A stretch of 44,673 bases of DNA from assembly GCA_902168245.1 (NCBI GenBank), contig CABHPA010000042.1:1-44673 (forward strand). The letters run 5' to 3'. Origin of the DNA: Candidatus Melainabacteria bacterium. GTDB taxonomy: Bacteria > Cyanobacteriota > Vampirovibrionia > Vampirovibrionales > Vampirovibrionaceae. The notes beneath the pieces are model-generated. The model saw only the letters and a program-made list of their open reading frames with translations, did not search any database and was not told the origin of the DNA. Positions 24,526 to 33,350 of this stretch are shown here, in pieces. The stretch's first letter is position 1; each line of letters opens with the position of its first letter. The position numbers and the translations under genes were made by a program.

Positions 24526-26721
24526 TTAAAGCGCGATTAAAATATCGAGATCTCCCTGGCGGTTGCGCACGTCCACCGTCACCACCTGATTGTTGCTGCG
24601 CCGGAAGTCGAGATCCACCACGGATTGCCCCACCCGCAGATTGTTGATTTGCAGGTAACTGATAAAAGGCGGCAATTGCGGGGAGCGAATAGAAAGGCTT
24701 TTGCGCAAGGCGTCCGGGTTCAGGTTGAGCATGGACTGGATGAGCGAATACATGGACGCCGCCGCCCAAGCCTGCGGACTACAAGCCACCGCGTACCGCA
24801 CCGGCGGATCGCCTTCCTTGCCTTCCTCTTTCCGGAAACCGCAAAACAGTTCCGGCAGGCGACGGTAATGCATGTGCCGGGCCGATTCAAAGAGGCCCGC
24901 AAAAATGCGCTCCACCAGGTCGGAACGGTTCATGGCCGCAAAACCGCGGGCGATCATGGCGTTATCGTGCGGCCAGATGGAACCGTTATGATAGCTCATG
25001 GGATTATAAGCCACCGTGTTAGAACTGAGGGTGCGAATACCCCAGCCGTTGAACATATCCGCCGACATCAGGCGGTTCATCACTTTTTCGGCCTGACCGT
25101 CGTAATAAATGCCGGTTTCCAGGCAATGCCCCGGATTGGATGAAACCACCCGGAAGGGTTTGCCCGCTTCATCCAGCGCAATGGCGCAATATTCCAGTTC
25201 ATCCATCCAGAAATCCCTGTTGAAGCGCCGCCGGAAATCCTGGCACTCGTGCCGCAGCTTCTGGCGAAGTTCCCGGTCGTCCATAATGTCCGCCAGTCGG
25301 CCCAGCCGGTGCTTGGCCATGTAGACGTACCCCTGCACCTCGGAAAGCGCTATGGGCGGCACCCCGATCACTCCCAAATCGTCCATCACGCTGTCGTGGG
25401 AATCCTTCCAGCCCTGCTGCAAAATCCCGCGCTCGCACATGGTGCGGTAGGTGCTGAAGCCCAGGGGATGCTGCTTCAGGTTATGGTCAATCCATTCCAT
25501 CGCCTTCAGCGCATGAGGCCACAACTCGGACAACAGATCCCGATCGCCCGTCCATAAAAAGTATTCGTACAGGGTAATAATAAACAAGGGCGTGGCGTCC
25601 ACGCTGCCGTAATAGGGCGTATGCGGGATTTCCCCCAGGCGGGCCAGCTCCCCCACCCGCAATTCGTGCAGGATTTTGCCAGGTTCTTCATCCCGAATGG
25701 GGTTTGTTTCCTTACCCTGGTATTTGGCCAGGATTTTGAGCGATTCCTTGGCGATGAGCGGGTTAAAGGGCAGCGCAAAGCGGGAGGTAATCAGGCTGTC
25801 CCGGCCGAACAGGGCCACATACCAGGGAATTCCGGCGGCCACGTAGCTGCCCTCGTCGGTATGGGTCATCAGCATGCTCATGTCTTTCTGGTTGCGGGAC
25901 ATCATCTCGTTGAAGTCCTCGTTGTCCGAGATGAAAACCGCCGTATCCATGTGCATTTTGCGGGATCGGAAGTTGAGCTGCTCCAACGCCTCGTCCATGG
26001 TGGAGACATCCGCCTCAATGGTCCCCGCGTTCATCAGGCGGTCGTTAATCACGGTCTGGATTTCGTAATTAAAATTGAAGGGTTCGCGAGGCCGCAGCAG
26101 GGTGCGGTAAACCACCGTCGTCACCGGCGCACCGTCCACCAATTCCGGCGGCAGGTCCACAAAGCGAATCCCGGTTTGCAGGTTGCGTTCGCTGCGATCT
26201 TTATAACTGAAAATCAGTACCGGGTTCTGGCCGCCGGTATCCAGCATGGCCGGGCGGTAAGCCGGACGCTCCTGGGAAACAATGCCCCGGATGTCGAACA
26301 TGTCCTTGAAGTCCGCATCGAAGGTAAAGGACAATTCAATATAAATTGGCTCCGGGTTATAGCTGATGAGCCAGTAGCGCTCAAACTGCAAGCCGTACAG
26401 CACGGTTTCCCGCTTGAGCTGGATGCTTTCCGGGTTGAGCAAGATGGGCTTGCCCGCTTCGGTGGTGGTTTCAATGGGGCCGTTGGTAAATACGATGGTG
26501 GACATAAAGCCCATTTCGGTGGAGGAAAGCAACGGAATGGGATCGGTGCCATGCAGTTTAATCTCAAAACAGCTTAAAAAGCGGGTGTCCAGGTGATAAA
26601 GGCCCATGCCGGACGTGTTCTGGTAGGTAATGTTGCCCTGAAAGTCATCCACCAGGTACAAGTGGTTATGCTTAATCGTCCGGTGGCGGGACAAGAAATC
26701 TTCCGGCTGTTTAATCTGCAT
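24526..26721 (-). CDS. Glycogen debranching enzyme-like protein (GDE family)
   Basis: The 731-aa protein has the bacterial amylo-alpha-1,6-glucosidase-like layout. A beta-rich N-terminal domain (about 10-215) begins DFQGNITYQNTSGMGLYHLDTRFLS. The (alpha/alpha)6 catalytic region at about 270-640 includes GIPWYVALFGRDSLITSR, TPYYGSVDATPLFI and YHNGSIWPHDNAMIA, then a C-terminal beta domain. The family hydrolyses alpha-1,6 branch points or related glucans in the cytoplasm. Acidic residues of the catalytic blocks (GRDS, DATP, WPHD) are retained. It follows a GT4 glycosyltransferase gene by 192 bp on the same strand, suggesting joint glucan metabolism. Confidence 0.9.
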   Translation of the reverse strand: MQIKQPEDFLSRHRTIKHNHLYLVDDFQGNITYQNTSGMGLYHLDTRFLSCFEIKLHGTDPIPLLSSTEMGFMSTIVFTNGPIETTTEAGKPILLNPESIQLKRETVLYGLQFERYWLISYNPEPIYIELSFTFDADFKDMFDIRGIVSQERPAYRPAMLDTGGQNPVLIFSYKDRSERNLQTGIRFVDLPPELVDGAPVTTVVYRTLLRPREPFNFNYEIQTVINDRLMNAGTIEADVSTMDEALEQLNFRSRKMHMDTAVFISDNEDFNEMMSRNQKDMSMLMTHTDEGSYVAAGIPWYVALFGRDSLITSRFALPFNPLIAKESLKILAKYQGKETNPIRDEEPGKILHELRVGELARLGEIPHTPYYGSVDATPLFIITLYEYFLWTGDRDLLSELWPHALKAMEWIDHNLKQHPLGFSTYRTMCERGILQQGWKDSHDSVMDDLGVIGVPPIALSEVQGYVYMAKHRLGRLADIMDDRELRQKLRHECQDFRRRFNRDFWMDELEYCAIALDEAGKPFRVVSSNPGHCLETGIYYDGQAEKVMNRLMSADMFNGWGIRTLSSNTVAYNPMSYHNGSIWPHDNAMIARGFAAMNRSDLVERIFAGLFESARHMHYRRLPELFCGFRKEEGKEGDPPVRYAVACSPQAWAAASMYSLIQSMLNLNPDALRKSLSIRSPQLPPFISYLQINNLRVGQSVVDLDFRRSNNQVVTVDVRNRQGDLDILIAL

Positions 26722-26913
26722 GACGGGCCTGTCTTTCCGACATTACCAAACCATCCGACAAAACCGATGAAACAAACTTGAGACAAAATAAACTGTGGGA
26801 CAGGTGCCTTCTGGCGATATTCCCCCCGTCTGGCTCCTCCTCTCCTGATTCACTGCCATATCAGCCGGGTCGCCGCACTTTTCCCAGGAATCTGGCTTCC
26901 AAAGCCCTGTTTT

Positions 26914-28254
26914 TCAGGAACCTGTAAAATATCCAGGGTTATATTCTGACATATCCGGCCTCAACTGAGAAGCAGGGAACCTATGGTCGAGCTTCGCGCC
27001 CAGTTCGCCCAATTCCCCCAGTCCCAGAGCCACGGAGGATTGGATGGGATGCTCAGCACCGGGATTTGACTTTCGGCCCAGGGCAGCCTGCTTTCGCTCA
27101 GCCACCTGGCTGGGGGTCAACTGCTGCTGAGCATGTTCGCCAGACAGCTCCCGAACACGGGCAGAGCGGCTGCCCAGCCCCCACCGCGTTTTGGGGACGC
27201 CGCTGCGGGCAACCAGGGTTTCATACAAGCGCAGGTGGTCATCCACCATGCGTCGGGCGGAAAAGCGCTTTTCGGCCACCCCGCGCACCAGGCGGCGATC
27301 AAAGTCGCGGTATCGGCGCACGGCCTCCCGCAATTCCTCCACCGACCCGGCAATAGCCCCGGAAACGTCCTGATCGATCACCTCCGGCACGGAACCGTCC
27401 CGCAGCGCGAAAACCGGTGTCCCGCAGGCCATGGATTCAATCATCACCAGCCCGAAGGGTTCCGGCCATTCAATCGGGCATAAAGTCGCCGCAGCGTTGC
27501 GCAGCAGTTCCACTTTCTGTCCATGCCCCACTTCGCCCACGTACACAATCTGCTCCCCGTCCACCAGATGCGCCAGTTCGCGATCGTAAAACTGCTGGTC
27601 CACCCGGTCGATTTTCCCGGCCAGCACCAGCTTCATGCCAAGTTCCTTCGCGATGCGAATGGCGTGGTGCGGCCCTTTTTCCGGGGAAAGCCGCCCCAGA
27701 AAGGCCAAATAGTCCTTGCCCCCATGCTCGTAACATGGCTCAAAGCGATCCAGATCGATCCCGTGATAAATGGTGGCGGCATAGTTCAATTCCGGCCATA
27801 GTTTTTGCTGATAATCGCTAATGGAAATATACGGCAGGTGCGCGTTCCTGAAAAACAGCTTGCGCACAGGCTCAGGATTCAGGGCGTTGTGCAGGGTGGT
27901 AACCACCGGGGTATCCACGAAATCCGCAAAGGGCAGCGCCTGGAAACCCAAATGGTTATGGATAATATCGAATTCGCCCGCCCGTTGGAAAACATCCTGA
28001 AGCATCTTTAATTCATAGGCCATCACCGTGCAGTGGGTTTTGTCCTGCTGAATCTGGTTTTCCAGCTCCCGCAGGGCAACAGGGGCATAAGCCTCCAGTT
28101 CGGCTATGGTTTGGGAACCCGCCACGGCGAACAGCGTCACCTCATGTCCGCGCCGGGCCATTTCCTCGCTCAGCAAGTGGACCACCAGTTCCGTACCGCC
28201 ATAAGCCTTGGGGGGAACCAGCTCCCATAACGGGGCTACATGTGCGATTCGCAT
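26914..28254 (-). CDS. GT4-family glycosyltransferase
   Basis: The N-terminus MRIAHVAPLWELVPPKAYGGTELVVHLL is the GT4 acceptor half. The GT-B donor half has YLAFLGRLSPEKGPHHAIRIA and PIEWPEPFGLVMIESMACGTPVFALRDGSVPEV, the E-x7-E motif. About 80 C-terminal residues beyond the core (from about 365) are Gln/Ser/Arg-rich and of unknown role. AAAGGA lies 8 nt before the ATG. The neighbouring debranching-type enzyme makes a glucan or glycoside product likely; donor and acceptor cannot be read. Confidence 0.9.
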   Translation of the reverse strand: MRIAHVAPLWELVPPKAYGGTELVVHLLSEEMARRGHEVTLFAVAGSQTIAELEAYAPVALRELENQIQQDKTHCTVMAYELKMLQDVFQRAGEFDIIHNHLGFQALPFADFVDTPVVTTLHNALNPEPVRKLFFRNAHLPYISISDYQQKLWPELNYAATIYHGIDLDRFEPCYEHGGKDYLAFLGRLSPEKGPHHAIRIAKELGMKLVLAGKIDRVDQQFYDRELAHLVDGEQIVYVGEVGHGQKVELLRNAAATLCPIEWPEPFGLVMIESMACGTPVFALRDGSVPEVIDQDVSGAIAGSVEELREAVRRYRDFDRRLVRGVAEKRFSARRMVDDHLRLYETLVARSGVPKTRWGLGSRSARVRELSGEHAQQQLTPSQVAERKQAALGRKSNPGAEHPIQSSVALGLGELGELGAKLDHRFPASQLRPDMSEYNPGYFTGS

Positions 28255-28605
28255 AGCAGAATCCTTTCCCGGTTATCGCGCACGATGGCCGCGCGCCCGT
28301 TCCTTCAATGCACATTCATCCTGCCGGTCAACAGGCTTGGACAATTCGCCAGAATCAACACTGGCCGCAAAACTCTTCCTTAGGTATGCATCATAATCAG
28401 TTTCGGGGGCAAATAAAATTCGCCACGTGTCTACCGCATAAAGCCGATTGGCTAGCCGGATCGCCCGCCAGTCTAATTGGCCGGGCCTTTTCGGGAACTT
28501 GCGTTTTCCGCTTTGGCCGCCAGGCGTTTCCGGGGTAGGATAAGGAAAGCTGAACCAATTCCGCAACGCGTCCCAAAAATCTCAATTCCCCTTTCATATT
28601 GCACC
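28255..28605. other. Intergenic region between divergent genes
   Basis: This holds the upstream regions of the GT4 gene (minus) and the CcoG-like gene (plus). A minus-strand frame at 28273-28566 (97 aa) starts only with a poor ribosome site, is Arg/Pro-rich at both ends and uses codons rare in the neighbours, so I do not call it. No clear promoter box is seen. Confidence 0.4.
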
Positions 28606-29520
28606 ATGAAGCGATCCAACAACCCTTTCAAATACCGCTACCACGTTTTTCGGGGCAAAATGGCGCAACCTTTCTTCTGGGCGCTGTGTTTTTTAGGCCC
28701 GGCGCTGGATATTTTCCGGGTGGATATGATCCACCAACGGCTTATTTTTATGAAACAAAGCCTGCCGTTTGAGTTTAACAACCTCATGTGGCTGCCTATC
28801 GGCTTTTACGGGGCAGTCATCCTGATTGGGATTATCTCTTTTATCTGGGGTCGACTGTTTTGCGGTTGGACTTGCCCCCACAACACCCTGACCGAATGGA
28901 CGACGCCGTTGCGGGCCATGGTAGGCCGCGCCGAAAAACCCCGCTGGATGAAGCTGTTATTGCGGGATTATCCGCTGCTGAAAGATGTTTTACCGATTCT
29001 CTCTCCCTTGTTAGCCTTGCCGCTAACGTTTGGGCTTAGCCTGCTGCTCAGTTTCTACGTGATTCCGCCGGAATGGGTGCTTTCGCAATACGCCAGCGGG
29101 CATGCCCATATCGCGCTGGTGTGGGGCAACGGCCTGTTTGTGCTGATTGGCCTGTTTCTGCTGTATGCCGGTAACGATTTTTGCCGCACCTGCTGCCCTT
29201 ACGGGCTGGCCCAGTCCATTTCCGCCTATCACGAGGATTCGCCCTGGCGGCCGATGGAAATTGGCTTCAGCGGGGACAAGGCATCCCAGTGTAAAACATG
29301 CAGCGCCTGCCAGATTGCCTGCCCAGTGGACATTGACCCACGCAATGGCACGCTGGAGGGAGTTCTGAAAGTAGGCCAGTTCGACGGCTGCTTCAATTGC
29401 GGGGAATGCGTCGACGCCTGCAAGTACATCCACGGCTTTAAGCAAAAACCCGGCCTGCTATCCTTCAACAATCCGGGTTTCAAGACGAAAAAAATTCCCA
29501 GCCAGCAACCCCAGGTTTAA
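28606..29520 (+). CDS. CcoG/RdxA-like membrane iron-sulfur protein, short form
   Basis: Read from ATG 28606 this is 304 aa. Blocks of the CcoG/FixG/NapH group are clear: GPALDIFRVDMIHQRLIFM, WGRLFCGWTCPHNTLTEW, and DFCRTCCPYGLAQS. Two ferredoxin-type cluster motifs follow, CKTCSACQIACPVDIDPRNG and CFNCGECVDACKY. About four to five membrane helices precede the cytoplasmic ferredoxin part. CcoG reduces copper for cbb3 oxidase assembly; NapH and relatives are quinol-linked electron carriers. The protein stops after the ferredoxin domain and lacks the 150-residue C-terminal Ig-like domain of CcoG. No cco operon is in the window. No strong Shine-Dalgarno is seen. Confidence 0.85.
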   Translation: MKRSNNPFKYRYHVFRGKMAQPFFWALCFLGPALDIFRVDMIHQRLIFMKQSLPFEFNNLMWLPIGFYGAVILIGIISFIWGRLFCGWTCPHNTLTEWTTPLRAMVGRAEKPRWMKLLLRDYPLLKDVLPILSPLLALPLTFGLSLLLSFYVIPPEWVLSQYASGHAHIALVWGNGLFVLIGLFLLYAGNDFCRTCCPYGLAQSISAYHEDSPWRPMEIGFSGDKASQCKTCSACQIACPVDIDPRNGTLEGVLKVGQFDGCFNCGECVDACKYIHGFKQKPGLLSFNNPGFKTKKIPSQQPQV

Positions 29521-29863
29521 TGGCGGAATTTGACGGCGCAGGCAAGGCTGCCACGCAACCCACATGCACCGTCTTTTTCCGATATCAATTGTCCAGGTAA
29601 AAGCGAAATAGGCCACGGCATTTCACAAGAGCCGACGGCGTGTGTAGACCCCTTTATTAATATGCGAAATAATCTACGCCCCGCACAAGGCCGGGTCAAC
29701 CCTTTCAGCGCATGGAAAAATCCCGGCGCTTGTTTTAAGCCCCAAACCAGAAAACCGAGAATCCCCGCTTCAGGTCATGGCATCTTTGGAGTATGGTAAG
29801 TACAATCCCATGCGTCCGTTCGGATGCATCTAGCCAGCAAACCAACCAGGAGAGAGTCTTCCC
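29521..29863. other. Intergenic region upstream of mqnD
   Basis: No coding frame looks protein-like. A weak hairpin-forming stretch (GGCG, TAGA and TTATT pairing with AATAA, TCTA and CGCC) lies at about 29637-29683. Immediately before mqnD there is AGGAGAGAG about 8 nt from the ATG. No promoter is convincing. Confidence 0.35.
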
Positions 29864-30745
29864 ATGACCGAAACCAAACCCGCGCCCGCCGTTATCCGGG
29901 TGGCCCACAGCCCCGACTCCGACGATGCCTTCATGTTCTGGGCGCTGGCCCATCACAAGGTGGACGCCGAAGGGCTGACCTTCGAACATATCCTGACCGA
30001 CATTGAAACCCTGAACCAGGAAGCCTTGAAAGGCACCTACGAGCTGACCGCCATCTCATACCACGCATACGCCAAGTTGTACGATCAATACGCACTGCTA
30101 AACGTGGGTTCCAGCATTGGCGACAAGTACGGGCCGGTGGTTATCGCCAAAAAACCGTTCACCAAGGAAGAATTGAAAAACGTGACCGTGGCCGTCCCCG
30201 GCGAAATGACCACGGCATACCTGGCCCTCAAAATCTGGGAACCCGAACTGAAAACCGCCGTGGTGCCGTTCGATCAGATTATGGAACGGGTGGAAAGCGG
30301 CGAGTTTGAAGCAGGTTTAATCATTCACGAAGGCCAGTTGACCTACCAGAAGCAAGGCTTCACCAAAGTGGTGGACTTGGGCGAATGGTGGTTCGAGGAA
30401 ACCAACCTGACCCTGCCCCTGGGCGGCAACGCCATTCGCCTGGATCTGGGCGACGAGATGATCCAGAAAATTGGCCGGGTGCTGAAACGCAGCATTGAGC
30501 ATGGCCTGAAACACCGCGACGAGGCGCTGGATTACGCTCTGCAGTTCGCCCGTGGCCTGGATCGCGAGACCGCCAACGAGTTTGTGGGCATGTACGTAAA
30601 CGAGATGACGCTGGATGCGGACGCTGAAATCCGCAAAGCCGTTAAGCTGCTGCTGTGGCGTGGTTTTGGCATTGGCGTCATTTCCGAAAAAGTGGAGCCG
30701 AAATTCGTGGATGTGCTTCCGGAGCTGGCCGGACAGACGAAATAA
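29864..30745 (+). CDS. mqnD: 1,4-dihydroxy-6-naphthoate synthase (futalosine pathway)
   Basis: MqnD converts cyclic de-hypoxanthine futalosine to 1,4-dihydroxy-6-naphthoate in the alternative menaquinone route. The 293-aa protein matches the family throughout: HSPDSDDAFMFWALAHHKVD near the N-terminus, DIETLNQEALKGTYELTAISYHAYA, GPVVIAKKPF, VAVPGEMTTAYLALKIW, and GLIIHEGQLTYQKQGFTKVVDLGEWW with the conserved His. It has a periplasmic-binding-protein-like fold but no signal peptide, so it is cytoplasmic. Other mqn genes are not in the window. The host therefore makes menaquinone without the classical Men route. Confidence 0.95.
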   Translation: MTETKPAPAVIRVAHSPDSDDAFMFWALAHHKVDAEGLTFEHILTDIETLNQEALKGTYELTAISYHAYAKLYDQYALLNVGSSIGDKYGPVVIAKKPFTKEELKNVTVAVPGEMTTAYLALKIWEPELKTAVVPFDQIMERVESGEFEAGLIIHEGQLTYQKQGFTKVVDLGEWWFEETNLTLPLGGNAIRLDLGDEMIQKIGRVLKRSIEHGLKHRDEALDYALQFARGLDRETANEFVGMYVNEMTLDADAEIRKAVKLLLWRGFGIGVISEKVEPKFVDVLPELAGQTK

Positions 30746-30884
30746 GCCCGCCGACCCCACGCCAAACGCAAAAACTTAAAGCAATGGCCCTGAATGCCCC
30801 GCCTGGAGAAAGAGACAGCCACGCTGCCCCAATCAAAAAAGCGGCTAGTGGATTCAGGGCCATATACTTGCTAGGATTTCAGGC

Positions 30885-31745
30885 ATGAATTTCACGCGCA
30901 AAACCAAAATCATGGCCATCCTGAACATGACCCCGGACTCCTTCTCGGACGGGGGGCGGCTCCGATCGCTGGATGCCGCGCTACGGGCCGCCGAGCATGC
31001 GTTGGCCGCCGGGGCCGATATTCTGGACATTGGCGGTGAATCCACCCGTCCGGGCGCGGATACCATCGACCCGCAGGATGAAATTGATCGGGTGATCCCG
31101 GTATTTACGGCTATTCGCCGGGAATTTCCCCACTCAACCCTGAGCATTGACACCCGCAAGGCAACGGTAGCCCAAGCCGCCGTGGAGGCGGGAGCCAGCA
31201 TGATTAACGATGTCTCCGGCCTGCAGTACGATACCGCCATGGCCGATGTGGCCGCCCGCTACGGGACACAACTGGTGATTACCCACAGCCAGGGTACGCC
31301 GGAAACCATGCAGAAGAACCCGCAATACCCGCAAGGCGTGGTGACTGAAGTGGCGCAGTTCATGGCGCGACAGGTTCAACTGGCATTGGGATCAGGCGTA
31401 AAGCGGGAGCAACTGATTCTGGATCCGGGGTTCGGGTTCGGCAAAACGCTGGCGCATAACCTGGATCTGCTTCGGCAACTGGATGCCCTGCATCGGCTGG
31501 AACTGCCCCTGCTGGTGGGCGCGTCCCGAAAATCCTTCCTCACTCTGGGCAACCGGGAAATTGAGGTGGACGAGCGGGAAGCCTTAACCGCCGTGGCAAT
31601 CTCCACGGCCATTCAAAAAGGCGCCGCTTTTGTGCGAGTACACGATGTGGAAACCCAGCTCCCGGTGGTGCGCCTGGCGGAAGCGTTGCTGGCCAGCGAA
31701 ACGGAATCCCTTTCCATGCCCCGGCCCGCTGGCGCGTTGGTCTAA
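30885..31745 (+). CDS. folP: Dihydropteroate synthase
   Basis: FolP joins p-aminobenzoate to dihydropterin pyrophosphate in folate synthesis and is the sulfonamide target. The family signatures are present: ILNMTPDSFSDGG, ADILDIGGESTRPGA, SIDTRKATVAQAAVEAGASMINDVSG, LDPGFGFGKT, GASRKSFL and FVRVHDVE. The length of 286 aa is typical. It follows mqnD by 139 bp. A short GCAAG-aaa-CTTGC-TTTATT hairpin at 31753-31770 could be a weak terminator. Confidence 0.97.
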   Translation: MNFTRKTKIMAILNMTPDSFSDGGRLRSLDAALRAAEHALAAGADILDIGGESTRPGADTIDPQDEIDRVIPVFTAIRREFPHSTLSIDTRKATVAQAAVEAGASMINDVSGLQYDTAMADVAARYGTQLVITHSQGTPETMQKNPQYPQGVVTEVAQFMARQVQLALGSGVKREQLILDPGFGFGKTLAHNLDLLRQLDALHRLELPLLVGASRKSFLTLGNREIEVDEREALTAVAISTAIQKGAAFVRVHDVETQLPVVRLAEALLASETESLSMPRPAGALV

Positions 31746-31770
31746 AGTTCGCGCAAGAAACTTGCTTTAT

Positions 31771-32010
31771 TCAGGGTTTCATTACAAATGGCAATTTCTG
31801 GTGGGCCAGCCGGGAATCCGGAATCGCCGGGGGAACCGGAAACGCCTGGGCGGTAAAATCCTGCCCCACACCGTAAGCAGCGTGCGCAGAAACGCCATGA
31901 TGCCGGACTTCCGCCTGCACGGCGTAATAGCCCTGCAAACCCAGCCAGACGATGCCGTAACACCCCGACAGAATCAAAAACGCCCCCAGCACATGCACGG
32001 TTTCCCGCAT
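31771..32010 (-). CDS. Small single-helix membrane protein
   Basis: I do not recognise the family. The 79-aa product starts at ATG 32010 behind a strong GGGAGGG ribosome site 8 nt upstream. Residues about 6-28 (HVLGAFLILSGCYGIVWLGLQGY) form one membrane helix, followed by a His/Ala-rich tail. It converges on folP. Confidence 0.65.
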   Translation of the reverse strand: MRETVHVLGAFLILSGCYGIVWLGLQGYYAVQAEVRHHGVSAHAAYGVGQDFTAQAFPVPPAIPDSRLAHQKLPFVMKP

Positions 32011-32044
32011 GCGATAATCCCTCCCAAAAGCATTGCGTGTACAC

Positions 32045-32070
32045 TTGGGCTTTTTCCCAGACCAAGCCCA
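32045..32070. repeat. 8-bp inverted repeat upstream of the small membrane protein gene
   Basis: TTGGGCTT and AAGCCCAA flank an 11-nt spacer, 35 bp upstream of the minus-strand ATG at 32010. It could be an operator or a hairpin; a T-rich tail (ATTTTTATTTT) follows on the plus strand. Confidence 0.45.
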
Positions 32071-32140
32071 AATGTCTGAATTTTTATTTTAAGGCAGATT
32101 CCGGTTTGGGCAATTAACTGATCCGGCAGATTGCAAGACG

Positions 32141-32213
32141 AACCGGCTAGGTCTCAACCCTCCTCGGCAAGCGCAAATCGGTGCAAGAGAGGAGGGCAAC
32201 TATAGCCAGCCGG
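32141..32213 (+). other. Possible folded RNA element in the hemerythrin upstream region
   Basis: The stem CCCTCCTC (32158-32165) with GAGGAGGG (32188-32195) encloses a 22-nt loop that itself contains a small GCGC/GTGC hairpin. The flanks CCGGCTA and TAGCCAGCCGG can also pair, forming an outer helix. It matches no riboswitch class I could recall. Confidence 0.3.
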
Positions 32214-32217
32214 GCAA

Positions 32218-32246
32218 TTTAAATCGGGCCGTTACGATTCTACAAT
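32218..32246 (+). promoter_or_regulatory. Candidate sigma-70-type promoter for hemerythrin
   Basis: TTTAAA (32218-32223), 17 nt, then TACAAT (32241-32246). The transcript would start near 32253 and include a palindrome and a terminator-like hairpin before the coding region. Confidence 0.4.
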
Positions 32247-32278
32247 TATTGCTAATTGATTAGAAGAGATTTCTGGTT

Positions 32279-32294
32279 TCGGGTTAAAACCCGA
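32279..32294. repeat. 16-bp perfect palindrome TCGGGTTAAAACCCGA
   Basis: The palindrome lies about 26 nt after the likely transcription start of the hemerythrin gene. Its symmetry with a 2-bp centre suits a dimeric repressor site better than an RNA hairpin. Confidence 0.45.
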
Positions 32295-32308
32295 CAAGTT
32301 GGGGGGAG

Positions 32309-32354
32309 AGGGTGTTTGTCCTTTACGGATAAAACACCCTTATCTATATTTTTT
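32309..32354 (+). terminator. Attenuator-like terminator before hemerythrin
   Basis: AGGGTGTTT (32309-32317) pairs with AAACACCCT (32332-32340) over 9 bp. TATCTATATTTTTT follows, ending 41 nt before the hemerythrin ATG. Such a hairpin inside a leader would stop most transcripts unless it is bypassed. Confidence 0.5.
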
Positions 32355-32395
32355 GTTTTCATCTGACTGCACAGGTATTGGAGGATTCTGGAACC

Positions 32396-32848
32396 ATGTC
32401 CAAAAACGATCTGCTTAGCCTTCTGGAAAAAGACCACAAAGACGCCAAAGCGCTGCTTCAGGAAATTATTGCCAACTGCGAGCAACAGAAAAAAGTGATT
32501 GCCGCCAAGGTGATCAAACTGAAAGACGCGCTGACCCTGCACACCAAAATCGAGGAAACCTATCTCTACCCGCAGGCGGAGCAGGAAAGAGAGACTTCCC
32601 GGCTGGTGGAGGATGCCTATCGCGAGCACAACGAAATGAAAGACTTGCTGAAAAAGCTGAAAGAGGACGGCGAGCCGGACGAGGTCGCCAAATACAGCAA
32701 GGAATTGCTGATTTGCGTGGAACACCACGTAAAGGAAGAGGAACAGGAGATGTTTCCCATACTTCGCAAGTTATGGGATCAGGAAACTTTGCTGGAGCTG
32801 GGCGATAAAATGCTGGAGATGAAAGATCGGGAACTGGCCGGACGATAG
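32396..32848 (+). CDS. Hemerythrin/HHE-domain protein
   Basis: The 150-aa protein is a four-helix bundle with di-iron ligand candidates His14 (EKDHKD), His49/Glu53 (LHTKIEE), His78 (YREHNE) and His111/Glu115 (EHHVKEEE). The family binds O2 or NO, or stores and repairs iron. No signal peptide is present. The ATG at 32396 is chosen over a TTG at 32378 because that TTG overlaps the GGAGG ribosome site. A strong terminator follows, so the gene is monocistronic. Confidence 0.9.
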   Translation: MSKNDLLSLLEKDHKDAKALLQEIIANCEQQKKVIAAKVIKLKDALTLHTKIEETYLYPQAEQERETSRLVEDAYREHNEMKDLLKKLKEDGEPDEVAKYSKELLICVEHHVKEEEQEMFPILRKLWDQETLLELGDKMLEMKDRELAGR

Positions 32849-32915
32849 GCTTCGGCCGGTTATCGACTGCGAACCCGGCATCGTGATTCACCATCATTTC
32901 GCGACAAGCACGATG

Positions 32916-32952
32916 AAGAGGATTTGGCCCATTTCGGCAGATCCTCTTTTTT
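32916..32952 (+). terminator. Rho-independent terminator of hemerythrin
   Basis: AAGAGGAT (32916-32923) pairs with ATCCTCTT (32941-32948), followed by a run of T through 32952. Confidence 0.85.
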
Positions 32953-33014
32953 CATGCGACGGTTCCGTTTATACTATCAGGTCAACGCATCTCTTGCCCC
33001 GAGCGAGGTTGATT

Positions 33015-33350
33015 TTGTTCTATAAGGCGCTCTCACTCAAAGCTTCATTGTTGTTGGCCGGAATATTGCTGGCTGTTTCGGGCTGGGCGGAGCCGGGCCG
33101 GGCCGATTGCCATTCCGATTACAACCAGGCGGTTACCCTGCTGGACAGCACCACCGAAAAAGCTGCGGGCAACACACATCCCAACCCGGAAGCGTTTGCG
33201 GACGATTTTAAGAAGCTGGTGGATAAAATGCAGGGCCAAAAATGCCTGCCGGAACTGATGAGCCTGATCCAGCACATTCAAAGCGAGCAGCAGAAATACC
33301 CCTCCCCTGAACCGACCAGGGATCATAAGCCCGCCCCGGTGATAGATTAA
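33015..33350 (+). CDS. Small exported protein of unknown function
   Basis: Read from TTG 33015 (AGG 6 nt upstream), this gives 111 aa. A signal peptide (FYKALSLKASLLLAGILLAVSGWAEPGRA) is followed by a mature helical domain with two Cys (ADCHSDYNQ and QKCLPELM), which may form a disulfide. An ATG-initiated frame from 32883 would run through the hemerythrin terminator and is not accepted. TATACT at 32970-32975 may be its -10 box. Confidence 0.65.
   Translation: MFYKALSLKASLLLAGILLAVSGWAEPGRADCHSDYNQAVTLLDSTTEKAAGNTHPNPEAFADDFKKLVDKMQGQKCLPELMSLIQHIQSEQQKYPSPEPTRDHKPAPVID

Noticed and set aside
28273..28566. 97-aa minus-strand frame upstream of the GT4 gene
   Set aside because: Arg/Pro-rich ends, rare codons and no Shine-Dalgarno; its start region approaches the CcoG-like gene.
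29530..29799. 89-aa plus-strand frame upstream of mqnD
   Set aside because: Sequence is not protein-like (many Pro/Arg/Asn, no hydrophobic pattern) and no ribosome site is present.
32252..32728. 158-aa Phe/Leu/Val-rich frame opposite hemerythrin
   Set aside because: A shadow of the Lys/Glu-rich coding strand; overlaps the leader and the hemerythrin gene.
32883..33350. Longer 155-aa version of the exported protein from ATG 32883
   Set aside because: The added 44 residues are encoded across the hemerythrin terminator and would bury the signal peptide.
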